Shown here one piece after another: positions 18,844-27,520 of a stretch of 64,000 nt of DNA. Source of the DNA: Casimicrobiaceae bacterium (GTDB lineage: Bacteria; Pseudomonadota; Gammaproteobacteria; Burkholderiales; Casimicrobiaceae). A program made the position numbers and the translations under genes. The stretch lies in assembly GCA_026646885.1 (NCBI GenBank), contig JAPKHK010000013.1, positions 1 to 64,000 on the forward strand. Reading direction: 5' to 3'. The notes below the pieces were generated by a model that saw nothing but the letters and a program-made list of their open reading frames with translations, was not told the origin of the DNA and made no database searches. Within the stretch, counting starts at the first letter, position 1. Every line of letters begins with the position of its first letter.

Positions 18844-21500
18844 CCGAGGCTGCTCCGGCAGTCCGCAGGGCGACGCTGCGCGGCGACTACCGCGCGCCCG
18901 CCTACCTGATCGACGCGGTGGACCTGCAAGTCCAGCTCGATCCTTCCCGGACGCAGGTGACCGCGGAGTTGCGCTTTCGCGCCAATCCGGCGGTCCCGCC
19001 AGGGCAGCCCTTGGTGCTGCAAGGCGAAGGGCAGCGTGAGGTGAGTGTTCGGCTCAACGGCGAGCCTTTGGCGGCGGAACGCTTCCAGCTCACCGATTCA
19101 TCCCTGAGCTTGCCCGACCCCCCCGCAGCCGGGGTTCTGACCGTGACCGCCACGATCGACCCGAGCGCCAATACCGCCCTCGAGGGCCTGTATCTTTCCA
19201 GCGGCGTCTTCTGCACCCAGTGCGAACCCGAGGGTTTCCGCCGCATCGCTTTCTACCCCGATCGCCCCGACGTACTGGCGATCTTCACCGTGACCCTCAT
19301 TGCGGACAAAGCCCATTTCCCCGTAATGTTGTCCAACGGCAACCGTATTGCTCAGGGCGATTTGCCCGAAGGCCGGCACTTCGCCACCTGGAACGACCCG
19401 TTCCCCAAGCCCTCTTATCTTTTCGCACTGGTGGCGGGCGACCTGTCGGTGTTCGACGATTACTACCTCACCCGTTCGGGGCGCAAGGCCTCCCTGCAAA
19501 TTTATTCTACACCGGCAAATCTCGATCGTTGTCAGCACGCCATGGAGTCACTCAAGCGGTCCATGCGCTGGGACGAAGAGCGTTTTGGACTCGAATACGA
19601 TCTCGACAGCTTCATGATCTTCTGCGCCGACGATTTCAACATGGGCGCCATGGAGAACAAGGGGCTCAACATTTTCAACTCCAAGTGCCTGCTCGCCCGG
19701 CCAGACACGGCCACGGACGAGGATTTCCAGCGTATCGAAGCGGTCGTCGCGCATGAGTATTTCCACAACTGGACCGGCAACCGGGTCACTTGCCGAGACT
19801 GGTTCCAACTGAGCCTTAAGGAAGGCCTCACCGTCTTCCGCGACCAGGAGTTCTCGGCCGATGTCGGGTCGCGCGCAGTGGAGCGCATCGCCGCGGTGAA
19901 CGCCCTGCGTATCCACCAGTTTCCGGAAGACGCGGGACCCATGGCGCATCCGGTGCGCCCCGACTCCTACATGGAGATCAACAACTTCTACACCATGACG
20001 GTGTACGAAAAAGGCGCCGAGGTCATTCGGATGATGCACACCCTGCTGGGTGAGCAGAGATTCCAGCAAGGCGTGGCGCTCTATTTCCAGCGCTTCGACG
20101 GTCAGGCGGTGACTTGCGAGGATTTCGTGCAGGCAATGCAAGACGCCTCGGGCATCGATCTCACGCAGTTTCGCCTCTGGTACAGCCAGGCCGGAACGCC
20201 GCTGTTGCGTGCGCGGGAGCGCTACGAGGAAACCACACAGCGCTACGTGCTCGAAATCGAACAAAGCTGCGCGGCGACGCCGGGCCAGTCGACGAAAAGT
20301 CCCTTTCACATCCCGCTGGCGCTGGGGCTCCTGGGCCCCGACGGCCGGGACCTGCTGCAGCGTCCCGCTGGTGGCACCGATGCCGCCCAGGGCACGCTCG
20401 TGCTCTCGGTTACCAAAAAGCGCCAAGAGTTCCATTTCACCGGCCTGGCAGCCCGACCGGTGCCTTCGCTCCTGCGCGGCTTTTCCGCGCCCGTGAAGCT
20501 CGAATTCGATTACAGTGATGCCGACCTGGCGTTTCTCTCGAGCCACGACAGCGATCCGGTGAATCGTTGGGAGGCGGCACAGCGGCTTTTGCTGCGCTCG
20601 CTCGACCGCCTGCTGCTGGCTGATCGCGAGGGCGTCCCGCCCCGAGTCGACGATGCCGTGATCGACGCGGTGCGTGCCCTGCTGCTCGATGGGCGGGGCG
20701 ACCCGGCCCTGCGCGCGCTGGCTATCGCGCCGCCGGACTTCGGTTACGTCGCGGAACAGCAAAGCACCATCGACGTCGACGCCATCCATCACGCCCGCGA
20801 ATTCCTGCGCCGAGAAATCGCCAGCCGGCTGCGCGAGGAGTTCACCGCCACTTACCGTGCGCACAGACCCGGCGAACCCTATCGTCTCAACCAGAAAGAC
20901 ATCGCGCGCCGCGCTCTGGCCAACGCCTGCCTTGCCTACCTTGGCGTGCTCGACGACGAGCACGCACGCGCATTGGCGCTGGACCAGTTTCGTCAGGCGG
21001 ACAATATGACCGATACGCAAGCCGCGTTGGTCGCCCTCAACGATAGCGCCGGCCCGGAGCGCACCGCCGCCTTGGTGGCTTTTTACAACCGCTGGCAACA
21101 CGACCCGCTCGTGCTCGACAAATGGCTGGCCCTGCAAAGCATCTCCAGCCTTCCCGATACGATCACCACGGTGAGGAGCTTGCTACGGCACCCGGCCTAC
21201 GATGGGCGCAATCCCAATCGCGTGCGCGCCCTGTTGGGTAGTTTCGCATTACGCAATTGGCTGCGCTTTCATGCGCCTTCGGGCGAAGCCTATGCGCTGC
21301 TTGCCGACCAGATCCTGGTGCTCGATGCACAGAACCCGCAGATCGCGGCACGCCTGGCGAGCGCCTTCAATCATTGGCGCCGCTTTGACGCACGGCGCCA
21401 AACCGCGCAGAAAAGCGAGCTGGAGCACCTGCTCGCCGCGCCCAAGCTGTCGCCGGACGTTTACGAGATCGTGAGCAAGGCCCTGGCGGCCGGAGTCTGA
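18840..21500 (+). CDS. pepN: Aminopeptidase N (M1 family)
   Basis: 886 residues, close to the bacterial PepN length. The substrate-binding GAMEN motif is at ~268-272 (MGAMENKGLNIF); the zinc site is HEYFHNWTGNR near residue 304 with the third ligand in LKEGLTVFRDQEF. Four M1 domains appear complete, with the DUF3458-type C-terminal helical part. It removes N-terminal residues from peptides in the cytoplasm. Start GTG 18840 overlaps the FKBP stop codon, which fixes it. Confidence 0.95.
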   Translation: MTEAAPAVRRATLRGDYRAPAYLIDAVDLQVQLDPSRTQVTAELRFRANPAVPPGQPLVLQGEGQREVSVRLNGEPLAAERFQLTDSSLSLPDPPAAGVLTVTATIDPSANTALEGLYLSSGVFCTQCEPEGFRRIAFYPDRPDVLAIFTVTLIADKAHFPVMLSNGNRIAQGDLPEGRHFATWNDPFPKPSYLFALVAGDLSVFDDYYLTRSGRKASLQIYSTPANLDRCQHAMESLKRSMRWDEERFGLEYDLDSFMIFCADDFNMGAMENKGLNIFNSKCLLARPDTATDEDFQRIEAVVAHEYFHNWTGNRVTCRDWFQLSLKEGLTVFRDQEFSADVGSRAVERIAAVNALRIHQFPEDAGPMAHPVRPDSYMEINNFYTMTVYEKGAEVIRMMHTLLGEQRFQQGVALYFQRFDGQAVTCEDFVQAMQDASGIDLTQFRLWYSQAGTPLLRARERYEETTQRYVLEIEQSCAATPGQSTKSPFHIPLALGLLGPDGRDLLQRPAGGTDAAQGTLVLSVTKKRQEFHFTGLAARPVPSLLRGFSAPVKLEFDYSDADLAFLSSHDSDPVNRWEAAQRLLLRSLDRLLLADREGVPPRVDDAVIDAVRALLLDGRGDPALRALAIAPPDFGYVAEQQSTIDVDAIHHAREFLRREIASRLREEFTATYRAHRPGEPYRLNQKDIARRALANACLAYLGVLDDEHARALALDQFRQADNMTDTQAALVALNDSAGPERTAALVAFYNRWQHDPLVLDKWLALQSISSLPDTITTVRSLLRHPAYDGRNPNRVRALLGSFALRNWLRFHAPSGEAYALLADQILVLDAQNPQIAARLASAFNHWRRFDARRQTAQKSELEHLLAAPKLSPDVYEIVSKALAAGV

Positions 21501-21560
21501 GCGCCCGGGAAATTGCGCGCGGCGGCAAACAGCCGCGGCGCGTCTTGGTCCGCATTGCTC

Positions 21561-22823
21561 CTAAAGGCGGCCGAGCTTGCGATACAGCGTATTGCGGCTG
21601 ATCCCAAGATGCCTGGCGGCGGCGGAGACATTGCCGCCGGCCTCCTGGAGAGCCTTGTGAATGGCCTGCAATTCGACGTCCGCGAGGCGCCCGCCATCGC
21701 CACCGGCGCTGGGACCCCAAACGCCGCGCGAATTCTCGACCCGGCCTGGCGCAACCGCTCGGGACACGGCTGGGCGCTGGAGATTTTTCCCCTTGTTCGC
21801 GACCTCGCCATCGGGCCGAGCGACTTGTTCACCGGGCCCGGCGTCGATGACCACCCGGGCAAGGCCTGCCGCGTGGGAAGGCAAGGCGCTCAGGCGCAGA
21901 AACAAGCGGTGCGCCGGGCCCGCGGAAACCTCACAGATCGCCGCGGGATCGGCTCGCAATCGATCAATCAGTCTCCCCAAGGGAAGATCGAATAGAAGCG
22001 AGCAATGCTGGTCGATCAATTCCTTGGCTGGAGAGCCCAAAATGCGCAATCCGGCGTTGTTGATCCCGAGAATCCGTCCTTCCGGGGAGAGGGCGATCAC
22101 CCCTTCGCCCGGGCCACCGAGGAATTCCGCCCGTGGATGGAAGGACACCCGCAGCGCGTTGGCGCAGGCGCTGTCGAACAGCCGGCGCTCAACGATTTGC
22201 GCGGCCATGCTGGCCAAGCCCAGGGTATGGCTCTGATAGGCGCGATGGTCGCCAGAGATGTCCAAGACCCCGATGATGTCGCCACGAGGATCAAAAAGCG
22301 GCGTCGCACTGCAAGTCAGAAAGGTGTTGCGCTCTATGAAATGCTCGGCGCCGAAAATCTCCACCGACCGCCCCTCGATGAGGGCCGTGCCGATGGCATT
22401 GGTGCCGCGGCGCTCCTCCTGCCAGCACGCACCAGGCCGCAGGGCAACACGCCCGGCGCGGTCGACGAAATCCGCGTCCCCTATGGTCTGTAGGATCGTG
22501 CCCCGCCGATCCGACAGAATCACCATGGAGCCGGAATGCCGAATCTGCTCGAAAACATACTCCATGACCGACTGGGAGCAAGCCAACAAGTCGCGGTTGC
22601 GCTCGCGATGTTGCCGCAGCTGCTGGGCGCTCATGCCGTCACAGGAGAAATGCCGGGTCGTGGGTTGCAGCCCGGCACCGCGGCATCGGTCCCACGAGCG
22701 CAGTACGGCGGCACTCAGGAGCGCATCGGGGGCGCCGCCCTCCAGAAAAAAGCTGCGCCTTGCTTGCTGCAGGCGCAGATTGTTCATGCGCTCGGGTGAG
22801 CGCAGCGGCAGCATTTCGACCAT
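21561..22823 (-). CDS. AcoR-like transcriptional regulator (GAF, PAS, Fis HTH) lacking the AAA+ domain
   Basis: About 420 residues. The N-terminal half resembles AcoR/DhaR activators of acetoin and related catabolism: LRSWDRC, then a GAF domain (~90-210) with GACWQEERRGTNAIGTAL and FLTCSATPLFDP. A PAS-like segment follows (GVIALSPEGRILGINNAG). The C-terminus is a Fis-type HTH, GGNVSAAARHLGISRNTLYR. The central AAA+ module with Walker A and GAFTGA, needed to activate sigma-54 promoters, is missing. Start is ATG 22823 or 22814; GGAGGGAGG lies directly in front. Confidence 0.82.
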   Translation of the reverse strand: MVEMLPLRSPERMNNLRLQQARRSFFLEGGAPDALLSAAVLRSWDRCRGAGLQPTTRHFSCDGMSAQQLRQHRERNRDLLACSQSVMEYVFEQIRHSGSMVILSDRRGTILQTIGDADFVDRAGRVALRPGACWQEERRGTNAIGTALIEGRSVEIFGAEHFIERNTFLTCSATPLFDPRGDIIGVLDISGDHRAYQSHTLGLASMAAQIVERRLFDSACANALRVSFHPRAEFLGGPGEGVIALSPEGRILGINNAGLRILGSPAKELIDQHCSLLFDLPLGRLIDRLRADPAAICEVSAGPAHRLFLRLSALPSHAAGLARVVIDAGPGEQVARPDGEVANKGKNLQRPAVSRAVAPGRVENSRGVWGPSAGGDGGRLADVELQAIHKALQEAGGNVSAAARHLGISRNTLYRKLGRL

Positions 22824-22918
22824 CCTCCCTCCAGAACTCGGCGCCTCGTGGCAAACCCTAGCACAGCCTCGGCCTTTCGGCAAAACCCGCCCAACGCTAC
22901 AAATGGCGCGCTTGCCGA

Positions 22919-23668
22919 TCACCAATAAGATTCAACGGTAATCTGCCCCGGAGCCTTTTTTTTGTTCCGTCTGAATCCGCAGCTCTCGAGCACGGCCGTG
23001 GTGTCGCGCAGCATGTCGGGGTTACCGCAGAGCATCAGTTGCGCGCTCTCCGGGACCAAGACCGCACCGGCGGCCGCTTGCAGGCGGCCATCGGCGATCG
23101 CCTGTGGTATCCGCCCGTCTAGCGCCCCAGGAACCGATTCGCGACTCACCATGGAGAGGTACCGAAACTGCCCGGGATGGGCAGCGGCGAATTCGGCGAT
23201 ACGCTCGCGGTAAGTGAGTTCCTTGGCCTCGCGCACGGCATGCACCAGAACGACGCGCGCAAAGCGCAGCCACGGTTCGGGCGTGGCGAGTATCGACAGA
23301 AAGGGGCCGATCCCGGTGCCCGTAGAAAGGCACCATAGACTCTGCGCCTGGGGCAGCGCCTCCAAAGTGAAGAGGCCGCTGGGTTTGGGGGCGAGGAACA
23401 CCGTGTCGCCGGGGCCGAGACGCTCCAGGCGGGGCGTCAACACTCCGTCAGGCACGCTGATGAAGTAGAATTCGAGCGGCTGCCGGCCGGGTGGGTTGAC
23501 GAGCGAATACGGCCGCTCGACCATTTCGCCCTGCGCCCCCGGAAGCGCGATGCGCGCGAACTGCCCGGCCACGAAGGGCGGATATGCCGCCGCGATGTTG
23601 ATGCTGAAGAGCCGTGACGTCCAAGAGCGCAGTTCCACCACCGAACCTGCAAGCCAGGTCTTTTCCAT
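22919..23668 (-). CDS. fpr: Ferredoxin/flavodoxin-NADP(+) reductase
   Basis: 249 residues starting MEKTWLAGSVVELRSW. FAD-binding motif RPYSLVNPPG, then YFISVPDGVLTPRLERLGPGD, the NADP-binding CLSTGTGIGPFLSIL and a C-terminal LCGNPDMLRD segment, ending VESYW. This is the subclass with an aromatic C-terminal residue stacking on FAD. It moves electrons between NADPH and ferredoxin or flavodoxin, useful to oxygen-sensitive or oxidative-stress enzymes. Its start codon directly abuts that of the divergent GNAT gene (CATATG at 23666-23671). Confidence 0.92.
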   Translation of the reverse strand: MEKTWLAGSVVELRSWTSRLFSINIAAAYPPFVAGQFARIALPGAQGEMVERPYSLVNPPGRQPLEFYFISVPDGVLTPRLERLGPGDTVFLAPKPSGLFTLEALPQAQSLWCLSTGTGIGPFLSILATPEPWLRFARVVLVHAVREAKELTYRERIAEFAAAHPGQFRYLSMVSRESVPGALDGRIPQAIADGRLQAAAGAVLVPESAQLMLCGNPDMLRDTTAVLESCGFRRNKKKAPGQITVESYW

Positions 23669-24241
23669 ATGTCCACCCCCAGTCAGTCCACCCGGCCATC
23701 GCGGCGCCACCACCACAGCGGCCCAGTGTATTTGCGCGCACCCCAAGTCGAGGATGCCCGCGCCTTCTGCGCCGCCGTGCGCTCGAGCCGCCGCCTGCAT
23801 GCCCGCTGGGTGGCCCCGCCGGCCACGCCGGCGCGCTACCGCACCTGGCTCAAAGCCGCCGCCCCGGACCGTCGCCGCGTCTTCTTGGTGTGCCGTCGCA
23901 CGGATGACGCCTTGGTCGGCGCTTACATCGTCGCCGAAATCATCCGCGGCTCGTTGCACAGCGCCTTTCTCGGATATTACGGGTTTGTGCCCCACGCGCG
24001 CCAGGGTCTCATGCGCGCCGGGCTTGCCCTGGTTCTGCGCGAGGTCTTCCAGACGCTCAAACTGCATCGGCTCGAGGCCAACATCCAGCCTGACAACACC
24101 GCCTCCATCGCGCTCGCCCGCGGCGCCGGCTTTCGGCTCGAAGGCTACTCGCCGCGTTATCTCAAAGTCGCTGGCCGCTGGCGTGATCACGAGCGCTGGG
24201 CGCTCCTGGCGGAAGATTGGAAGGGTCGGCGCTTTGTCTGA
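23669..24241 (+). CDS. GNAT-family N-acetyltransferase (RimJ/RimL-like)
   Basis: 190 residues. After a basic N-terminus, VYLRAPQVEDARAF begins the GNAT fold; LVGAYIVAEI, GYYGFVPHARQGLMRAGLALVL (acetyl-CoA loop) and HRLEANIQPDNTASIALARGAGF complete it, the last being typical of RimJ/RimL ribosomal-protein acetyltransferases. ATG 23669 would put its ribosome site inside fpr; a GTG at 23728, giving VYLRAP as the start, is an alternative. The substrate is unknown. Confidence 0.85.
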   Translation: MSTPSQSTRPSRRHHHSGPVYLRAPQVEDARAFCAAVRSSRRLHARWVAPPATPARYRTWLKAAAPDRRRVFLVCRRTDDALVGAYIVAEIIRGSLHSAFLGYYGFVPHARQGLMRAGLALVLREVFQTLKLHRLEANIQPDNTASIALARGAGFRLEGYSPRYLKVAGRWRDHERWALLAEDWKGRRFV

Positions 24242-24332
24242 GCGATCGCTCGCCGCGCCGCGCCGAGTGGCCTTTTCGCGCTCGCCTAAGCGCCGCTTGC
24301 TTGGGCATCGCCCAGAGCAAGCACGTCTAGGC

Positions 24333-24683
24333 ATGCCCATCGCGGCACTTGCGCTCTTGGCTGCATGCGCAGGTCCAGCGCCGCGACTCGCCGCGACCTT
24401 GACATTCGGACCCGTGGAGCTGGCCGCGCAGGGCTATCACCAGCGCTGCCTGACCCTCGATCCGGGCGCTCGCTTGGGCTATGACTTCTCGGCCAATCCG
24501 CCGCTGCACTTCGTGGTGGAATATCGCCAGGGGGAAGCTGCCTATCAGCCTCTGCGCATCGAATTGGCGGCGGCAGAAGCAGGCTGGTTTCTGCCCGTTG
24601 CGGGTCGTGAATACTGCCTGCGCTGGGAGAACCACAGCGGCTATCCCGCGCTGTTGCGCTACCGTCTCCAGCCGGGCCGATGA
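24333..24683 (+). CDS. Small putative lipoprotein of unknown function
   Basis: 116 residues. The N-terminus MPIAALALLAACAG has a lipobox with Cys at 12, but no basic residues before the hydrophobic core. A TTG at 24297 would add LGHRPEQARLG and supply them. The rest is a compact beta-rich-looking sequence (FVVEYRQGEAAYQPLRIEL, AGREYCLRWENHSGYPALLRYRL) with two further cysteines. I do not recognise a family. It overlaps the next gene by four bases. Confidence 0.55.
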   Translation: MPIAALALLAACAGPAPRLAATLTFGPVELAAQGYHQRCLTLDPGARLGYDFSANPPLHFVVEYRQGEAAYQPLRIELAAAEAGWFLPVAGREYCLRWENHSGYPALLRYRLQPGR

Positions 24684-25348
24684 ACGCACCGAAAAGCTTG
24701 CTCTTCGATCTCGACGGCACGCTCACCAACAATCAACCGGGCATCCGCCGATGTATCAGCCATGCTCTGCGGCGCCTCGGCCAGCCGGAACCGACTCCGG
24801 AAGCTCTTGTCGGCGTCGTCGGCCCGCCGCTGCGCCAGACGTTCGCGCGCCTCTTGAACACCACCGAGAGCACTGCCGTCGAAACCGCCATCGGGTTCTA
24901 TCGTGAGCGCTACCACCGCTCAGGCTGGTCGGAGAACAGCGTCTATGAGGGCGTGGCGGAAGCACTGGAGCGATTGCGCCGGAGCGGCCATGTGCTCTTT
25001 GTCTGCACCAGCAAGCCGCGGGTTTTCGCGGTACGCATTCTTGAACACTTCGCGTTGGCGGGTTTCTTCCAGGGCATCCATGGGCCCGAACTCGATGGCC
25101 GGCACGATTGCAAGAATGCGCTCATGTCGCATCTTTTGGCGGCCGAGGGGCTCGATCCGGCCAACTGCCTGATGATCGGCGATCGGGAACACGATGCCCT
25201 CGCCGCACGCGCCAACGGTGTCGCCGCCTTGGGTGTGCTCTATGGTTTCGGCACCCGCGCGGAACTGGAAGCCGCGGGCGTGACCCTCTTCGCAGCGTCC
25301 GCTCCCGACTTGCCGCCGGCGGTCAGGGCCGATCGCGTGCGCGGCTAG
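24680..25348 (+). CDS. HAD-superfamily phosphatase (phosphoglycolate phosphatase/Gph-like)
   Basis: 222 residues. Motif I LLFDLDGTLTNNQPG, motif II threonine in VCTSKPRVFA, motif III lysine region HDCKNALMSHLL and motif IV MIGDREHDALAARANG. The cap is helical and the order fits Gph/PpaX-like phosphatases that remove phosphate from 2-phosphoglycolate or similar small esters. The C-terminal part has GVLYGFGTRAELEAAG, also Gph-like. ATGA overlap with the lipoprotein gene indicates co-translation. Confidence 0.88.
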   Translation: MNAPKSLLFDLDGTLTNNQPGIRRCISHALRRLGQPEPTPEALVGVVGPPLRQTFARLLNTTESTAVETAIGFYRERYHRSGWSENSVYEGVAEALERLRRSGHVLFVCTSKPRVFAVRILEHFALAGFFQGIHGPELDGRHDCKNALMSHLLAAEGLDPANCLMIGDREHDALAARANGVAALGVLYGFGTRAELEAAGVTLFAASAPDLPPAVRADRVRG

Positions 25349-25378
25349 GTTCACCGCGCGGGGGCGCGGCACGAAGCC

Positions 25379-26299
25379 TCAGACTGGATCCCAACTGAAC
25401 ACGTCGGTGGTCTTGTCCAGTGGGGTAAATGCCGCCGCGAGTGACGCCATGGCGTGCTCGTGCAGGGTCTCGGGCGTCCACCCCTCACTCCGATGCACCG
25501 AGCGCACCGGCCGCGGCTGGCTCATGACGAATATTTCGTTGTTGCGTACCGCGAAGATCTGCCCATTCACCGCTTTGGCGGCATCGCTGGCGAGATAAAC
25601 GACCAGAGGCGCGATTTTCGCTGGCGTCATCTGCTTCAAGCGTTCGATCCGCGCTTGCTGAGCGGGTGTGTCGGCCGGGATGGAGGCGATCATTCGGCTC
25701 CAGGCAAAGGGGGCGATGCAATTCGAGCGCACTCCGAAATTCGCCATGTCCAGGGCGATCGATTTAGAGAGCGCGGCAATACCCAGCTTGGCGGCGGAAT
25801 AGTTGGCCTGGCCCACCATGCCGATCAGGCCGGAAGTCGAGGTCATATGCACGAAGGCACCTGCCCCCTGTTCGCGAAAGTGGGTGGCGGCAGCGCGCGA
25901 GACGTGGAAGCTGCCGTAGAGATGTACCTTGATCACAGCGTCCCATTCTTCCTCGCTCATCTTGTGGAAGAAGCGGTCACGCAGAATTCCGGCGTTGTTG
26001 ACCACAGCGTCGACGCGTCCAAAATGATCCATGGCGCTCTGCACGATGCGCGCGGCGCCACTCGCTTCGGATACGCTGTCGGTGTTGGCTACGGCTTCGC
26101 CACCGGCCGCTTTGATCTCTTCCACGACCGCTTGGGCCGGCCCGGCGCTCTGCCCCTCGCCGCCAAGCGAGGCGCCGATGTCATTGACGACTACTCTGGC
26201 GCCGTAGCGCCCTGCCAGAAGCGCGATATCGCGGCCGATGCCACCTCCCGCACCGGTGACGATGAGAACTTTGTTTTCCAATGAAACGACCGAAGACAT
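25379..26299 (-). CDS. Short-chain dehydrogenase/reductase (3-hydroxyacyl-CoA dehydrogenase-like)
   Basis: 306 residues from ATG 26299 (MSSVVSLENKV). Rossmann motif VTGAGGGIGRDIA, then VNNAG, and the catalytic Ser, Tyr and Lys in TSTSGLIGMVGQANYSAAKLG. The C-terminal ~45 residues (EGWTPETLHEHAMASLAAAF) extend beyond the classical fold; this extended SDR type resembles the dehydrogenase part of multifunctional beta-oxidation enzymes. It lies downstream of the Rrf2 regulator and GNAT, facing the phenylacetate operon, so a role in side-chain or ring-product beta-oxidation is plausible (inference). Confidence 0.85.
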   Translation of the reverse strand: MSSVVSLENKVLIVTGAGGGIGRDIALLAGRYGARVVVNDIGASLGGEGQSAGPAQAVVEEIKAAGGEAVANTDSVSEASGAARIVQSAMDHFGRVDAVVNNAGILRDRFFHKMSEEEWDAVIKVHLYGSFHVSRAAATHFREQGAGAFVHMTSTSGLIGMVGQANYSAAKLGIAALSKSIALDMANFGVRSNCIAPFAWSRMIASIPADTPAQQARIERLKQMTPAKIAPLVVYLASDAAKAVNGQIFAVRNNEIFVMSQPRPVRSVHRSEGWTPETLHEHAMASLAAAFTPLDKTTDVFSWDPV

Positions 26300-26369
26300 A
26301 TTTGCTTCCAGTAGTGGCGGTGATCGACCCGGCAGCCCACCCAAACACCAGCGTGCCGCCAACGAATGT

Positions 26370-26816
26370 TCAGAAAGGCAGCGCCGCGGCTTCGCGCTGC
26401 GCCGATTTGGTCTCCCGCTCGATCAGCTTGAGCATGGTATCGATGGAAATGGAGCGGAAGGTCGCTTTGGCGGTCTCGTCGACCTCGGCGAGCACGTTGC
26501 CTATGGCTCGGCCCACGTCGGTGGTGTGCTCCTTGTCGCCGCTCTCCGCCGGGCGGGCGCTGATATCTTCGAACAGTTCGATGATGTCGTAGAGCGTTAG
26601 CCGCTTGGCGTTGCCCTTGAAGCGATAGCCGCCGCCCACGCCGCGCGATGCCTCGACCAAACCCATGCGCCCGAGGTGCCGCAACACCTTGGCGAGATGA
26701 TGGGGTGAAACACCGTATTTTTCCGCGATGTGCGCGGCGGAAATCTGCCGCGTGGGGTCGGTGGCCGCTTCGAGGATGCTGCACAAGGCGATGGTCGTGT
26801 TCTTCTGCAATTTCAT
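26370..26816 (-). CDS. Rrf2-family transcriptional regulator without Fe-S cysteines
   Basis: 148 residues. A winged HTH starts MKLQKNTTIALCSILEAA and continues ISAAHIAEKYGVSPHHLAKVLRHLGRMGLVEASRGVGGGYRF, a hallmark of Rrf2/IscR/NsrR proteins. Only one cysteine (C12) is present, so the three-cysteine cluster-binding loop of IscR and NsrR is missing. BadM of Rhodopseudomonas palustris is an Rrf2 repressor of anaerobic benzoate genes, and the location beside aromatic genes makes a comparable role likely here (inference). The palindrome at 27407-27426 is its best candidate operator. Confidence 0.88.
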   Translation of the reverse strand: MKLQKNTTIALCSILEAATDPTRQISAAHIAEKYGVSPHHLAKVLRHLGRMGLVEASRGVGGGYRFKGNAKRLTLYDIIELFEDISARPAESGDKEHTTDVGRAIGNVLAEVDETAKATFRSISIDTMLKLIERETKSAQREAAALPF

Positions 26817-26837
26817 GCCCAGGCTCCCGTTCGGCGA

Positions 26838-27374
26838 TCAGTCGAGGTCGCGCTCGAGCGCGATGAAGGGCGCGGCCATCAAGCCTTGGCTGCGGAAAAA
26901 GGACATGATCAGCCCGTTGTCACGCGCGAGCATGGTGCGCACTTTGGTGACACCCGCGCGCCGGAAGCCCGCGCAAATCGCGTCCAGGAGCTTGCTGCCT
27001 ATGCCGCCCTCGCGAGTCTCCGGTCGCACATTGATACCGAACACCCAGCCGCAGGGTGCGGAACCAAATTCCCAGTCGCGGACTTCACCGATGATGTAAC
27101 CTTGCAACACGCCGCCGTCTTCGGCGACGAGAAACAGGCGGTTCTGGTGGGACCGCATGCCATAGCGATGAAACAGCTCATACCAATAGTCGACCTTTTC
27201 GATGCCCGTGATTTCTTTGTCGATGGCGATGACCTGATCGAGATCATCGGCCTCGGCGGGCCGGATGCGCGCGCTGCGCGGCTCGGCATTCTCCCGCTGC
27301 GGGGTGTTGGCGGCGCTGAGGGAAGGCGGCTCGACACGCAAGTTGGCTCGAGACCTTTTCTTGACCGGGGGCAT
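26838..27374 (-). CDS. GNAT-family N-acetyltransferase in the aromatic locus
   Basis: 178 residues. A Ser/Arg-rich N-terminal ~35 residues precede RIRPAEADDLDQVIAIDKEI; the acetyl-CoA site is FGINVRPETREGGIGSKLLDAI, and RTMLARDNGLIMSFFRSQGL completes the fold. It is first in a leftward set with the Rrf2 gene and SDR. Because acyl-CoA ligases for aromatic acids are inactivated by lysine acetylation in R. palustris through GNAT enzymes, this protein may acetylate the nearby phenylacetate-CoA ligase (inference). It shares an opening pattern with both halves of the tandem GNAT at 38046-39029. Confidence 0.85.
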   Translation of the reverse strand: MPPVKKRSRANLRVEPPSLSAANTPQRENAEPRSARIRPAEADDLDQVIAIDKEITGIEKVDYWYELFHRYGMRSHQNRLFLVAEDGGVLQGYIIGEVRDWEFGSAPCGWVFGINVRPETREGGIGSKLLDAICAGFRRAGVTKVRTMLARDNGLIMSFFRSQGLMAAPFIALERDLD

Positions 27375-27406
27375 TTACAATATCCCTGACTTTCGTCAAA
27401 ATAGAT

Positions 27407-27441
27407 TATGGTATTTAAGTACCATATTACCATAATATACC
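27407..27441. promoter_or_regulatory. Candidate operator in the GNAT/livK divergent region
   Basis: TATGGTA (27407-27413) and TACCATA (27420-27426) form a perfect 7-bp inverted repeat around TTTAAG. The right arm belongs to a series of TACC half-sites at 8-bp steps: TACCATAT at 27420, TACCATAA at 27428 and TATACC at 27436. The site is unusually AT-rich for this genome and resembles NsrR/Rrf2-type operators. It lies ~33 bases before the GNAT start and ~95 before livK. A TACAAT at 27477-27482 could be the -10 box for livK. Confidence 0.6.
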
Positions 27442-27520
27442 GGTTGCCCGCCGGGTCAAGTGGCCCGAAAGGCTTCTACAATGCTGTAGTGTTGCCTAAC
27501 CCCCAACTGGAGGATGGATT

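Noticed and set aside
19548..21137. 529-codon open frame antisense to pepN
   Set aside because: It is a shadow frame of a conserved M1 peptidase; no family-like motifs.
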